64,000 nucleotides of DNA from Bryopsis sp. KO-2023 (lineage: Eukaryota > Chlorophyta > Ulvophyceae > Bryopsidales > Bryopsidaceae): contig BSYQ01000001.1 of the NCBI GenBank assembly GCA_030272585.1, forward strand, positions 11,237,001 to 11,301,000, read 5' to 3'. Both the position numbers and the translations under genes were made by a program. Numbering within the stretch: position 1 is the first letter of the stretch; the number at the start of each line of letters is the position of its first letter. Positions 15,892 through 27,600 of the stretch are shown in pieces. Under the pieces are notes generated by a model. It was not told where the DNA came from and made no database searches. It saw only the letters and a program-made list of their open reading frames with translations.

Positions 15892-16786
15892 ATGGCGACT
15901 GGATTTTCAATAATGGAGGAGGAACTGGGCCTGACAAAAATTGATGGGTGAGCATGCAGAACACATTGCTTGGATATGTGACAGTTTGGATCAAATAAGA
16001 AGCGGGATGGGAGGGTTTTATGTAGAGTATACAACTGTAAATGTATCACAGACACACTAGGTGAAATGCTCAAGAATCCTACAAAAAAATGGGCCTGACA
16101 TTTTGCCACAATATAACATTTTGGAGTATTTTATCACCCCAACGAATTACATATTCATTGATATGATACCTGACATATTTGTGTGTGGAAAAGGCACTTC
16201 GGGCATGGCTTCCAACTGAATGGAATCCGAGTGTTTGGCAGTGTGGTTTGCTTGCGGGATTTCTGGCTGCAATGGAAACCCAGAACTGTGGAAGAAATCA
16301 CGCCTGAGAGCTTGAGCTTTCTGAAATTGTTCAAACCCATTCCAGAGATTCTGGTGTTGGGATGCGGTGACACCATGGAGCCTGTGCCGCCTGGCATTCA
16401 AAAGTATCTCGATGAAGAGGAGATTGCTGTGGAATCTCTGGACACAGTAAGCAGAAAACATGCTGGGTGGATTTGATGATCTCCCTTTGATCCTGATGGG
16501 CAATGGATGTGTTTTTTCACACCTGCTCTGGTTTTGCTTATCAGGCTTTAAATTGGCCATTTGCTTTATGGGTGCTGCAACACCACTGCTGTATCAATAG
16601 AGATAGAGGTGGTGAGAATTATATATATATAATGCATGTGCTGTCTGTTGCACGCAGGGAAATGCCATTCCCTTGTTCAATCTTCTAAATTTGGAGGGCC
16701 GGAGTGTGATGGGGGCATTCTTGCCAGTTGGGATAACAGCTGAAGAACAGATTCCCATTCCCCAGCCATTTGTTAAGGATATGTAG
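15892..16786 (+). CDS. NDUFAF3/AAMDC-like (Mth938-domain) protein
   Basis: Three exons give a protein of about 145 residues: 15892-15947, 16194-16446 and 16658-16786 (TAG). The Mth938/DUF498 fold is visible: GFQLNGIRVFGSVVCL, then WKPRTVEEITPESLSFLKLF, the strand and loop PEILVLGCGDTMEPV with its G-x-G-D turn, and GNAIPLFNLLNLEGRSVMGA. In NDUFAF3 these correspond to VVVGTGDRTERL and the conserved asparagine/phenylalanine helix. NDUFAF3 helps assemble mitochondrial complex I; AAMDC is a cytosolic relative. The first exon (from MATGFSIMEEELG) is an inference from phase: it supplies the two bases needed before the second exon. No mitochondrial presequence is obvious, so either relative is possible. 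The acceptor of exon 2 has a weak pyrimidine tract. Confidence 0.78.
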
Positions 16787-17158
16787 TTTCAGACATGTAA
16801 TATTTGATTTGTCACAGTTATGCCTGCCTATCCACTTCAACTATCGATGCAACCATGGTACCTAGTTCGAAATGGTGTTTTCCCTTCAAAAAACTGCTGT
16901 GTAATCTACAAAACCAGAAAGTTGAATTTCTTGCCCCAACGCCTTGCAATCCTGAAGCAACCAGGTTCGATATCTCCAACCTTCCCCACCCAAAAATGGA
17001 CATCAAATCTATCCCCCTCTCTGACATCCAAATCACATGCACATGCATTTCTTCTTTGCCTTCATGAGCCCCTTCCAAATGCCACCAATAAACCCCCCTC
17101 ACAATGTCTGCTTTACAAAACCCAAGCCTTACCTCCTCCTGAACATTCTGGTCTGGTC
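16787..17158. other. Convergent 3' flank, no gene seen
   Basis: About 370 bp between the ends of two convergent genes, the NDUFAF3-like gene (+) and TRAPPC4 (-). Open frames run across it on both strands but look random. Confidence 0.5.
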
Positions 17159-17578
17159 TCAGCTTGGCCGGGCTCTGGTGTGTCGGTGAATAGCTTTTTC
17201 ACAGTGTTCGTCGAACAGCTCGCACCTTATGGGCATCTCCACCTCGTAGAACGGGTTTTTCAGCGCGTAATCACCATACAGCTCGTAGATTTTGGCCAGC
17301 AGTGTGGGCACCCCTTGGGTTTTGGGCTCCACCACCAGGACGAATTTCGTTCCCGTTGCCGTTTGAAAGCAGTGTAGATCGAACGTCCCTGCTTCTAGTA
17401 GCTCAATCCCCGAGCAGTCCGGTACAGGGGAAACTTGACAAGAGATCGCGTTGATCGAGTGCCAAATACTGGCCAAGCGAAGCGAATCGTTTAGGTCGAC
17501 CCGGGCGATGGAGGCGTAGTCCTTGTTGTAAATAAGGCCGCCAGACTTGTTGATAACGAACAGGGAGTACACTGCCAT
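17159..17578 (-). CDS. TRAPPC4: TRAPP complex subunit 4 (TRAPPC4/Trs23)
   Basis: Core subunit of the TRAPP tethering complex, which activates Rab1/Ypt1-type GTPases at the ER-Golgi and Golgi. One continuous frame of 139 codons starts with the sybindin/longin opening MAVYSLFVINKSGGLIYNKD. Conserved blocks follow: ASIWHSINAISCQ, SGIELLEAGTFDLHCFQT, GTKFVLVVEPKT, then KIYELYGDYALKNPFYE and EMPIRCELFDE. The length matches the short plant and fungal forms; the PDZ-like insert of the animal protein is absent. Unlike most neighbours it appears intronless. The last residues (KAIHRHTRARPS) diverge from plant homologues, so a 3' splice changing the tail cannot be excluded. It sits head to head with the SecY gene. 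Confidence 0.93.
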   Translation of the reverse strand: MAVYSLFVINKSGGLIYNKDYASIARVDLNDSLRLASIWHSINAISCQVSPVPDCSGIELLEAGTFDLHCFQTATGTKFVLVVEPKTQGVPTLLAKIYELYGDYALKNPFYEVEMPIRCELFDEHCEKAIHRHTRARPS

Positions 17579-17925
17579 TGTCTCTTTTTGGACAACTCTC
17601 CGGTTTGTTCGTTGACGTTCAACAGCGGTTGGCTGGCAAAAAGCGTCATGATGGAGAAAATACCATTTAAAAGTGGCGACACGATTTCCGTTTCTTAATT
17701 ACGAGGCGAAATTGCAATGCTCACACACGAGCAAAAAATAGAGGTCTGAGCTTCCAGGCACATAGTACTACTGGAGCTGGCGGAGGAAAAAGAGGAGCGA
17801 AAGGAATCGCTTTGCCGCTTCAGTAGGGTTGTTACAGGGGATTGGGGCTTGAGATCGATCTTGGATCGAATCTCTCGATAGGTACTGTTTTTTTGTGCGC
17901 GAGCCAGTGCAATTTTGGCGTTGGA

Positions 17926-20900
17926 ATGAGGATATTTGGGTTTCGATCGACGCCGTTGGCATTGGAGCCCGTTCACCCAACAAGATGCAGAACGAATACA
18001 TTCGCATCTCGTCGGAAATTGGCCACTTTTTCCCCCAGGGAGCGCGGCACTCACCACTCCTTGCGCACAGGTGGCGACTAAAGTTCTTCTGGCCCTCTGT
18101 GATCAAATTTTTGTTGAAGATTCGTGATGTTGATGAATTCAATGGCTATGCATGCGCATCCTCAATGAGAAATCCATGTAGACGAGGCTGATCCATTCTA
18201 AAATGACATATCTGAGATTTGAATTTCAGGTGTGATTTTCGTTTTAGATTGTGGGGAAAACTGGGGTTCCAGCTCCCCAGGCTCAATTGAGAGGAATGTC
18301 GCATGTCAGTCGTTCAAGTCCAAAAGGGAAGATTGGAGGAAGCCTGGAGATGGAGTTCAAAAGCAAAAAAAGTATGGACAAATTTGTAAGAGAATTATTT
18401 TTTCGGTTGAAAGGATCTGCTCAATCGCTCTTTCATCCCACTACAAAAACAATCAAACTTGCACTTGTGAGTATACAGATATGTCATTGAAGGATAGGAT
18501 AGGATTGGTTACTGTATCAAACAGTTGATATTCAAACAAATACATAAAATATACTTTAAGATGTATTCAATGTACATATTCGAAAGATGGAGCGAGAAAA
18601 GGACCACACGTGATTTATTTTATTCCTGATATGAATTGAGGTTCTTCTTCTATTTTTCTTCAAGGTCATTTCTCATCGATGCATAATCGTTATTTTTTTG
18701 TCTTGCTTGCAGCCGTGCAGAGGGGCTATGGGTTTGGCTACCCCTCGTCAAAAAGATTTTCATAACAATCGCCATGCTCGGTGTAATAAGGACCCTGTAT
18801 TTTCTTCCTATCAATGGAATCAATTTGGGCGACGTGCCCCCAGCTGTGAGTTTATCCTCGCCAGGTTGGTTCATTCCAGAATCCTACAGTGTAATTGATG
18901 TATTTAATTGCATGTCAGACATGACTTCGATGGCTGTGCCAAAGTCCAGAGGCTTGATGTCTGTCTACATAAAACAAATTGGGGTCATTGGGGTTTTTGG
19001 ACATAAACCTATTAACCCAGGCTCAAATCTGTATGATCCCTCCTCGAATTTGGCCCCGCCTAGTGATTGGTGCCGTCTGGTTCTAAAATTGACAAGTTCT
19101 TGTTTCTGTTGTTTTTCAATTTAGAGCAAATGATGCTGGAGGAATTATTTTTGGCTGGGGGCTCCATTCCTTTGAACATGGCCACCTTGGGAATCACGCC
19201 GATCGTGTTTTCCGGAATGATAATTTCCCTGCTTTTGAGCTTCAAGGCCTTGGAAACCGTGCCATTCATCGGTGGCATCTCCAAGGATCTGAGACAACGG
19301 CAAAAAAATGGATCCTTGACGCCAGTAAGTTGGCTTAGTCAACAATTTTGTTAAATCTACCTTGTTTTTTGTCTCATATTTCAGGACTTCCTTCAGACAG
19401 TGTGGTGTTATTTTTTATATTCCTTAAAAAATAAGCTTTTCTTTGTGTGGGGGAAGGGTGCAATGTTGAGCCTATGATATTGAATCCTGGTTAATATCAG
19501 CGCTATGCCCCCCTATGTGAGTCATACCACAATCTGTGGTGGTATTGAGCTGGAAATAAAATGCTCTGGATCGACATTCCTGTGTCTGCAATCGTTTGCT
19601 TTTTGTGGGTTTTTCCTCCAGGAAGAAATCGATAGGAAAACCAATCGGTATTCACTCATCCTCGGCGCTGTCCTCGTAAGTGTAATCAAATTATACCCTT
19701 CGCATTTTTCATTTCATTTTCATTTTTTTTTCTTTCCCACTTGATGCACTCGTGTTCACATGTCTTATTTTCATTTTTTTTATTTTTAATTAAGAGCAAC
19801 CTGGGCATATTCTGATTTGACATCGTGTGTTGCATTTCACTGAGAAGTGACAGATGGATTTTTGATTTTTTGTTTCTTTAGAATATGTTTCGGGTTTATG
19901 TAGGGTTACCAACGTGCAATCGTTCTACAGAAGTATTCATTTGCCAAATATTTTGTCCAGAATACGATTATCGATTGGCTGGGGGCTCTGGCCATTACCA
20001 AATTCGCTTGCACAGTGATTCAAGATAATGGATTGGGGGAGGGCACTGGTTTTCTTATTCTTGGCCTGACCTTATCAGGTACGGTATGATTGCAAGCTGT
20101 TTTCATTTGGGTGCTTGAAAAACTTTGCAAGTCAAAGATTGTAGAGCCAGTGATTCTTAACGGAACAAGCTGGAATGCTTGCACATGTATTTCTTTATCT
20201 TCTTAATGTTAAATTAGTGAATTGACCAAGCGCTTGAACTTTTCTTGGATGATAATTTTTGGAGCTTTGGGTCCCTGTTGTCACTGGTAGAGCTTCATGT
20301 AATCCGCTGGTTAAAAAAAAAATAGGGGGAATTTTATTTATTCAACCCGTGACACAATATTGTGGATGGTCTTTTTAGGTTTAGCAGGGAGGCTGACTTC
20401 CATCGCTTCTTTAGTTTCGTCCTCGGTGGTCCCCATCTGGAAGGTGGCTGTCTTGGGGTCTGTATATTTATGCATGGTTGCTTTGTGTGTATGGATCACG
20501 GAAGTGGAAGTCAGAATTCCCACTGTTGACTACAACATCCGAGTTTCCAAGGTGGTTGTCCCCATTTAAAGAAGAAAAAAAAACGGAAAGAGTACAAGAA
20601 ATCACATTCGGTACTCTTTTCGCTTTGAACAAAATGAAATATCCGTGGTTCTAAGTGTATATTTTGAACAAAAGTACGATTTGTTGTATGTCCCTGTGGT
20701 AAGGACACTGTGTGCTGGTTTACGAGGATTGTGTGGCTGTGATTTATTTTTTTCTGAACGTATTCGAAGTGTTTCTTTTCAACAGAGTCGATCATCGGTA
20801 GCTCAAGATCAATTGGTTTCAAGGCCTGAAAAGCAATCCTACTTGCCTTTGCCGATATCTCAATCGGGTGTCACGGTAACTGCTACTTTTCTTCAACCCC

Positions 20901-22135
20901 CTGTGAACTGAATTTGGAGCTTGTCTATTTAGTAACACGAAGGAATTAAAACATTCAAATTGACAAGGAAAAAATTATGCGCCTGTGGAAGGATGCTTTT
21001 CGGATAAATTTTGACTAAATCACAAAAGCTACACCTTGTACCAGGAGTTGCATAAGCTGATTTGTCTAAATATTCCTTTCATTTACTCATGTTCTTTTTT
21101 TTTTTCCCAGGCAATTTTCTTGTGTTCAGCTTGGTTCAGTCGATTGGATGCTTGGATCATATCTCTCCCTGCTTGGGCTGGAGCCATTCAATCTTGGCCT
21201 TTCAGATTGACTTGCTTTGGTGTTGGAATTTTTTTGACGTGCCTGATACCAATTGGGGTGACATCACCTTCAATGATTTCGGAGTTTTTGGTTTCGGTAA
21301 GAAAGGAACTCCCCAAGAAAGCACCAATTAGTAATTCCAGGGTGAACAGATTCATGTCAAAATTAAGATACAAAGGCATCATTTACTCACTCCAATGCTT
21401 GTTTCATTTTTTTCTCTCCACAGTCTGGTTCTGGCATCAAAGGAGTTTTACCTGGTGATCCTACGATGTCTTACCTGAAATGGCGGATGTTCGAAGCCAG
21501 GTTTTGGGGTGGATTGGCCTTGGGCATAATTTGCAGCTGCTGTTTGTGGCTGGACTGGCAATGCCGTCTTTGGATAGGCTCCCCTTTCGGAACACTTAAT
21601 TTGGTATTGCTTGTCGCCGTCATTTCATCCTCTGCCAGACAGGTGCGCACACAAGTCGATTTTGAACTGTGGAACTTTTTTTGTAGCACCTCTGCTGCTC
21701 CTTTTTTTTTTTTTGTTTAAACCACTACTTGTCCACACCCATTACCCAGTGACAGTGTTATGTGGTCTGCGAAACAAGTTATACTTGAGGAATATTTTTT
21801 CCAACAAATTTGAACTGATCAATTGCCTGCATGCATTTAGAAAAGAGTGGCACTTGGCTGCTTGGCTCTTGTGTAATGAAAACAAGGTTTGGCGCTGCAT
21901 GAATGATGTCTATCTTTTTTCATATGCATTGCATCGAGGCTTCGTTTGGCCTCATCCACTCCATGAATAAAATGCCACCACCGCTAAGACAAAAAAAATG
22001 GCCAGCAACGCAAGATTTACACAGATTTTGTCTTTTGGTCAGGTGGAGGCAATGTTAGAGGGGCCAAGACTCAGGCGCTTGATGACTCAGGATCGAAGAA
22101 CGATGCTTATGAGTAAAGACTCAACTATTAAGTGA
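17926..22135 (+). CDS. SecY-family protein translocase, probably plastid (SCY-like)
   Basis: Central channel protein of Sec translocation. Exons that chain from the C-terminal side: about 18,717-18,845, 19,130-19,324, 19,622-19,675, 19,904-20,078, 20,379-20,551, 20,786-20,875, 21,111-21,296, 21,424-21,642 and 22,043-22,135 (TGA). SecY marks: first helix VWLPLVKKIFITIAMLGVIR, NMATLGITPIVFSGMIISL (family: ALGISPYI.ASIIMQ), DRKTNRYSLILGAVL, DNGLGEGTGFLILGL, EVRIPTVDY, SYLPLPISQSGV (family: HLPLKINPAGV), SGSGIKGVLPGDPTMSYL (family: GxFIPGIRPG) and a basic C-terminus VEAMLEGPRLRRLM. An N-terminal extension is likely: an exon at about 18,249-18,470 holds KFVRELFFRLKGSAQSLFHP, and the first exon may start near 17,926, where MRIFGFRSTPLALEP looks transit-like. 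I could not make the 5' phases agree, so the start and the first two junctions are uncertain. Confidence 0.85.
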
Positions 22136-22803
22136 AACAGGTTTGCTCTTTTCAAAAGTAAATTTTACTTGATGGTAATGTACAGTGGGGAGGTTTGTGG
22201 GGCCAACAATCAGAGAAAAGCGCATTGATTCCATGCCACCTCTTTCGTTTTGTTCAATTTGAACTTGAAAGCACCAGTTGGAAGTGAAAGCAGATTCGAT
22301 TCGGCATTGATGACTGGCAAAATTTTGGTTGGGTTTTTCTTGGACAATTTCTTGTTGTGAAAGGATGGAGATTCTCCCTCGAGTAGGGAAAGGGGGTTCT
22401 CCTATCTTTTGACCCTTAAATTTGGGTTTATTCTTTTTGTGTAATTTCTTGCTTCAATATGCACAGAGTGGCTAAGGAAAGGATCAAGGGCTCAGTGAGT
22501 TGTTACAGGCCTGGAGTTGATGAGTGTCTTGAAAAGTCGCACAATCCCGTGCTCACAGACTGAAAGTATTGCTCTTTCAACTGGACCGATTGTTTGGTTT
22601 CCCTTATGGCAGTCAGTCTAAACTGAACAGAGATCACCTGTCCAACAATGCTGTGCCTTTTGCCTCAATCCCCCCCATAAAAAAACTCAGTGTTGACGTA
22701 AAAGATGATGATGTGTTTCAGGGACTGGGTGGTTGAAAGGGAACATTTTGCTTTGTTCGAGCCACACCATGCACTTTCTGGCTAACTTTCAATTGAAAAA
22801 TAA
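22136..22803. other. Intergenic, no gene seen
   Basis: About 670 bp between the SecY stop and the nitrilase fragment stop, where the two transcripts would converge. I see no exon, RNA gene or repeat here. Confidence 0.5.
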
Positions 22804-23199
22804 TCAGCCTGAGAAGTACACTGCAGGGTCATTGGCCTTTTCATTAACATGTAGACTGAAAATATCTGCCCTGGCATAGTGTCCTACAACATCAAAATCC
22901 ATTTTCCCTTGACTGACCTCAGCCATGTCCAAGTCTGCATACAGAATTCCTTCTTCATTGTACAGAGGGCCCGCCAGTACTTTGCCCAACGGCGAAACGA
23001 TGGCGCTGCCTCCACGACACATGATATCGGGCTGGTTGTCCAACTCTCGAACGCCTTCCAAATCACTGGGGTACATCTCTTTCGTAACGAACTGATTGCA
23101 ACCCAACACGAAACACCGTCCCTCGCACGCGATGTGCTGAAGGGTCGCGTGCCACGTGTCTCTGGAATCCGCTGTGGGTGCCAGATAGAGTTGGACTTA
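22804..23199 (-). pseudogene. Nitrilase (NIT4-type), 3' fragment
   Basis: One open stretch on the minus strand codes the C-terminal third of a plant-type nitrilase: LYLAPTADSRDTWHATLQ, HIACEGRCFVLGCNQFV, CRGGSAIVSPLGKVLAGP, then DMAEVSQGKMDFDVVGHYAR, ending in TGA. In plants the NIT4 group hydrolyses or hydrates beta-cyanoalanine, part of cyanide detoxification. Homology stops abruptly at 23,196-23,199, exactly where a MITE begins. The upstream part with the active-site glutamate, lysine and cysteine (family motif near CWE) is not found further right. So this is most likely a truncated relic. The remaining frame has no internal stop, suggesting recent loss, or that a joined 5' part lies elsewhere in the genome. 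Confidence 0.85.
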
Positions 23200-23453
23200 G
23201 AGCATCCCCACCGCGGAACTCATCCTCATCTCAACTCGCGCACGTGCGAGCGAATCGCGACTATCGTTACGAATTTACGTGATTTCGAGCTGAGGAAATG
23301 AGGCCGGCCTAATTTCGAGTTACCGAAATGAGGTCGGCCTCACTTTCTCAGCTCGAAAATCACGTAACTTCGCTGCGAGTTCGTAACGATAGTCGCGAGT
23401 CGCTCGCACGTGGGCGAGTTGAGATGAGGATGAGTTCCGCGGTGGGGATGCTC
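23200..23453. mobile_element. Tourist-like MITE (PIF/Harbinger type)
   Basis: A 254-bp element that is almost wholly one long inverted repeat. It starts GAGCATCCCCACCGCGG and ends with the exact reverse complement CCGCGGTGGGGATGCTC. The arms continue inward (CGATTCGCGACTATCGTTACG against CGTAACGATAGTCGCGA) to a centre with GGCCGGCCT and GGTCGGCCT. TTA stands directly on both sides (23,197-23,199 and 23,454-23,456), the 3-bp TWA target duplication of the PIF/Harbinger superfamily. It has no coding capacity. The arms differ at a few sites only, and the short indel near the centre suggests modest age. It lies at the edge of the nitrilase fragment. Confidence 0.9.
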
Positions 23454-23454
23454 T

Positions 23455-23972
23455 TAGGGATGGGAAAATTACGCCAAGAGAATTTGGCGTAAGTAATTGC
23501 GTAATACGTAACGTAATACGCGTAATGGCGTAATAGTTAACGTAACAAGGCATGATGAGGTGCAAATTTCGCGTAATAGCCATGAAAAGTTGCGTAATGA
23601 GCCCTTCCCCTAAGTGCTTCTTGAATATTTTTTGAAAAGGAGAGCTTACATACACATTTTTACACGTTATAAGGTGAAATGGGCGCTCCTGGGAAGGATT
23701 CTGAAATGTCAATCCTCCTAAATTGCATTTTTAAATAATCTTAACATGAATATCTTTATATGAAATGTGATTAGAATCCGAAAACATTGTATCAATCTCA
23801 AAGAGTGTGTTTTGGGAACACAGAAAAAGAAAAAGTGATCAAAAGTTTCGACACGATTCACTTTAAACGGAATAAAAATGAAATAATGCGAAAAATGGGA
23901 CAATTTTTTTACGCTTGGGGGTTTGCAGTTCGCGTAATTACGCGTAAAGTTTACGCAGGAAACCGTGAACTC
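23455..23972. repeat. TTACGC/GCGTAAT-rich block, possible hAT-like remnant
   Basis: The block begins TAGGGATGGGAAAATTACGCC, resembling hAT terminal repeats such as those of Ac/Ds (which begin with CAGGGATG or TAGGGATG). Many short GCGTAAT, ACGTAAC and TTACGC repeats follow in both orientations, dense at 23,470-23,600 and again at 23,925-23,960, with an AT-rich core. Subterminal motif clusters at two ends fit a non-autonomous hAT element, but I found no matching right terminus and no 8-bp duplication, so the class is a guess. Confidence 0.4.
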
Positions 23973-24322
23973 CCTTCAGTCCGAATGCCATTAGTCCGAA
24001 TGCGTGTCAGTCCGAATGCCGTAAGTCCGAATGTCGCAAGTCCGAACGCCATCAGACCGAATGCTGTTACTCCGAAAATTTTAAAAAGTGTTGATTTTCC
24101 ACGTCGTCAAGTCCGCGCTTCGGCGACACACTTCTTGCTCCGCACGGCATCAGCGGCACGACGAAGTCTTGCTTGACCTGCTCCCGCCGCTGCTTTCCGT
24201 CGTCCCCCACCACCACCAATGCGCCTGGCGAGACGTCGAAATCCTGCGTCGGGCATCGCGCTCGCCCCGCGTGACACTCCTGCCCTGTGCGGGACGCAGA
24301 GCTTCGTAGGGTAATTCCTTAA
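23973..24322 (+). repeat. Dispersed repeat family, copy 1
   Basis: About 350 bp, from CCTTCAGTCCGAATGCC to GGGTAATTCCTTAA. The left 100 bp hold seven or so imperfect 12-13-bp tandem units (GTCCGAATGCC with spacers). The rest is GC-rich and, read on the minus strand, resembles a protein piece (LPYEALRPAQGRSVTRGERD). The second copy at 38,866-39,227 is roughly 90% identical by eye and in opposite orientation. The two copies agree to the same outer bases on both ends, so it is a discrete element; class unknown. In this copy the protein-like frame is shifted. Confidence 0.85.
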
Positions 24323-24626
24323 ATGCTTTTCGTAACGACAAAGTGAGGACCCCCTTGCTGCCGTTGGCGTGCGTGCGTATGTAGCTTTGATGCACGACAC
24401 GGACGCTGGGAGGGTTGGCTGGCCTTTCTTGTGAGGTTCGTTCGGCTGAATCACAGCTATGTCGTCAGGTGGTGTGGATGGAAAGTGGCGCAGCGTCCAG
24501 GGACTATCAGAACACTGTGATGCACGCTGTGTCTAGAGTTCTTGGCTCTTCTAGGTTTCTTTCGAAGGAGGAGGTGTATCCAGTGTGTTTTTCTTTGGAA
24601 TTGCAGTTTATCATGTTTGTTTTTAG

Positions 24627-27600
24627 ATGATCCTATTGGGGTTGGCATTGACCATAGGGCATCTGTTGGAATGGAAGAAAATATGATGGATACCAGAAGC
24701 AGCTGCTGCGATGTTATTGGGGGTGCTCCTGGGCTGGGTGGCAAAAACGACAGGAAAAGACGAAACTTTTCAAGATTGGCTATCTTTTAAGGTTCGTCAG
24801 GCGACCCATGTCAAAACAAATCAATAATTTGATGCAAACTAGATCAAGGTTTTATTTTTTGGTATAAAAGACGATAACTTTGCTGTGTTTTATTATCATT
24901 TTGTCGGGGGGAAAATATCAGTTTTGAGAAACGGCCGAAGAAATTTCAGGATTTTCATGATGCCTAGTTTGAGGCGTCTTGATTTCTTTCCGTTACATAT
25001 TGCTTTTTGTTTAAAGGTTTTTCCCTGAGAGTGGCTTTTTTGTTTGTTTTTTTGGCTTTTTGGTTGTTTTGATCTTGAATTCAAAATTTTGCAGGGTTAT
25101 TTCTTCTACTTTGCACTTCTGCCACCGATTATATTTGAAGCTGGCTACTCACTGGATGTCAAACCGAGAGGAGGGTGTTCCAGGTTTTTTTTTTTAATAA
25201 ATAATTCCTGAGATGAGCCGACAGTAAAATCGATACCATTCTCATCCCATAGTTTTGACCAAAATATAAAGAACTATGATGAGGGGAAAAAAAAAGTGGA
25301 AGCCTGAGAGTTTGTGAATACTTTCCTTAGGGATGAGCCAAAAAAAAAAGCATCAAGGTTGACCGATCTTATAAAATTATTTTTTCTTGATGTGGATTTT
25401 TGCCTCTGCTTTTGCAGGTTGGAATACTAGAGGATTCCAAGAACCCCCCCCCCCCAAAAAAAAAAAAAAAGAAAAAAAGAAAGAAAAAACACCAACAATA
25501 GACATTGGAATGAAAAATAAGGTGATCTGTATGTGTGTGTGTGTATTCAACAGGTTCCTCCAAAATGCTGGTGCCATCTGTGCTTATGCATTTATTGGAA
25601 CCGCCATGTCCACAATCTTGATTGGCTTCACGATGTGAGCACTCCGTCCCCCCTAAATAAATATAATTCAATAAATTTTAATGTATATATGCACAGCTTT
25701 TATTATTTTGAATTAGCTTTTTACATTTTGCCTCTGGTTGGCTGATTTCGCTGCACTTTTTCTTTTTAAATCGTCCCAGTCTTGCGCACATCTGTAAAGA
25801 AAAAAAAAATATCTGTTTTCTTTTCTTTGAAATATGTTTAATTTGTTGGAACCGATCGTAGGTGGGCAGCCGGAGCAATGGGGTTATGTTTTGCTTTTAC
25901 TTTCTTGGAATCCCTCATATTCGGAGCCGTGATCAGTGCTACAGACCCGGTCAGTTCTCCGCACTTGAAAACTGAAAACTGAGTTTCAAGTTTTAAACTT
26001 ACATTTGATTGTTGAGATGTCGACTAGCAGTTGAGGTGGGTTTTTTTTTGTTTCTTTGAACCGACTCTTCTTGCTGCCTTTTTTGCAATGTTTCGCTGTT
26101 AATTTGTAGTCAATTTTGTTTTTTTGGGGGGGGGGGGTGAATGGACAGGTGTCGGTGCTATCAGTGTTTCAAAGACTCCAAGCCCACCCAGATTTGTACA
26201 CCTTGGTTTTCGGAGAGTCCATCTTCAATGATGCGGTGGCCATCGTTCTGTTTCGATCCTTGCTGACTTTCCTCAAAAAGGACGTCACTTTCAAGCTGGT
26301 CATGTTCGGAATGCTCACCTTTGTCGAAATTTTCGTCTGCTCCATGTTGATCTGCATTGCGTATGGCTTCATCGCTTCGCTGGCTTTCAAAACAGATGTG
26401 GTCAGAAACAAGCATTCCCCGGTGGAGGCCAGTCTGGTGGTCTTGCTGGCACGCTACAGTTTTTTCACTGCGGAAAGCCTGGGGTAGTCTGGTATTGTCG
26501 CAATCCTCTTCTGTGGAATGGTGAGTTTGCGATGCTTCGAATACACGATCGTCTTTTTTTTTTTTTTTTTAATAGTAATAAGGGGGCGGGGAGGCAGCAG
26601 TGGTGAGGTTTCATCATGACACCCTTCTCATTAATCGAAAAACTTAAGAAAATTATTAAAAAAATGATTGTTGGGTTTTCTGTTTTTTTGGCTTTCCGGG
26701 CTTGTGTTTCGAAATGCTTCTGTGGCAATGTGTGCTTTAATTTAAAATGAAGTGGGTTTTTATAAAATTTATTATTTGTCCAAAATAGTAATGTTGGTTT
26801 TCTTTTGTTTCAGATGATGGCGAAATACACGAGGCCGAATTTGTCTCGAACTGCCGAGAATCGCAGCGTTGGGTTTTTCAAAATCCTGGCCTACATGTCA
26901 GAAACCTTTGTTTTCATTTACGTCGGAACCACGCTTTTCAACCATGAAGGCATGATGTGGGCTTTCCTAGTGAGTATTTTCTTGTTTTGTGTTGTATATT
27001 TCACAGAGGAAAGGTGGAGGTTCGAAAATAAAATAAACAAAAACAAAAATAGAATTCGCTCATTCTGGACATGTTGATGAAACAAATCGTAAAAAGCCCC
27101 AAAAAAACAAGGAGGTGCCAAAGAATCCGCACCAAAATGATAAAGGAAACGTTGATATTTTGATATTTTTTTAAATGTTTTTGATATTTGTTCCTCTTTT
27201 CTTTTTGGACCCTGGTGATGTATATGTTTCTACAACCTGAGGCCGTTTTGTTTTGCCTTTTTCTCTGTTGAGGTGGTGAAATAAAAAAAATGAAAGAATA
27301 AAGTAAGGAAAAATGAAAAAATGAAATAAAATGAAATAAAGTAAAATAAAATAAAATAAAAAATAAAGTAAGATATAAATAAAACAATTAAATTATTAAA
27401 TTAAAAAAAAAGAAATTATCAAATTATCAAAAAGAAAAGAGAGAGAGAGTCTGGAAACAGGAGGCACACCACCAAGTACCGTTTTCTTTTCAAAATGGCT
27501 GAAGTTTTTTCATGTCTGTTTTTTTCAATGAAAAATAATAAAAATATACACATGCCTTTTTTGTAAATTGATCAAATCGTTTTTTTGGAAAAGTTTAGGA

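Noticed and set aside
23975-24070. GTCCGAATG array as a CRISPR array
   Set aside because: Units are only 12-13 bp, spacers are 0-3 bp and the same array recurs with a whole element elsewhere; the genome is eukaryotic.
24684-24686. In-frame TGA in the exchanger as a selenocysteine or recoded codon
   Set aside because: A TAG and a second TGA and a missing exon occur in the same gene, and other genes here use TGA as a normal stop. Decay explains it better.
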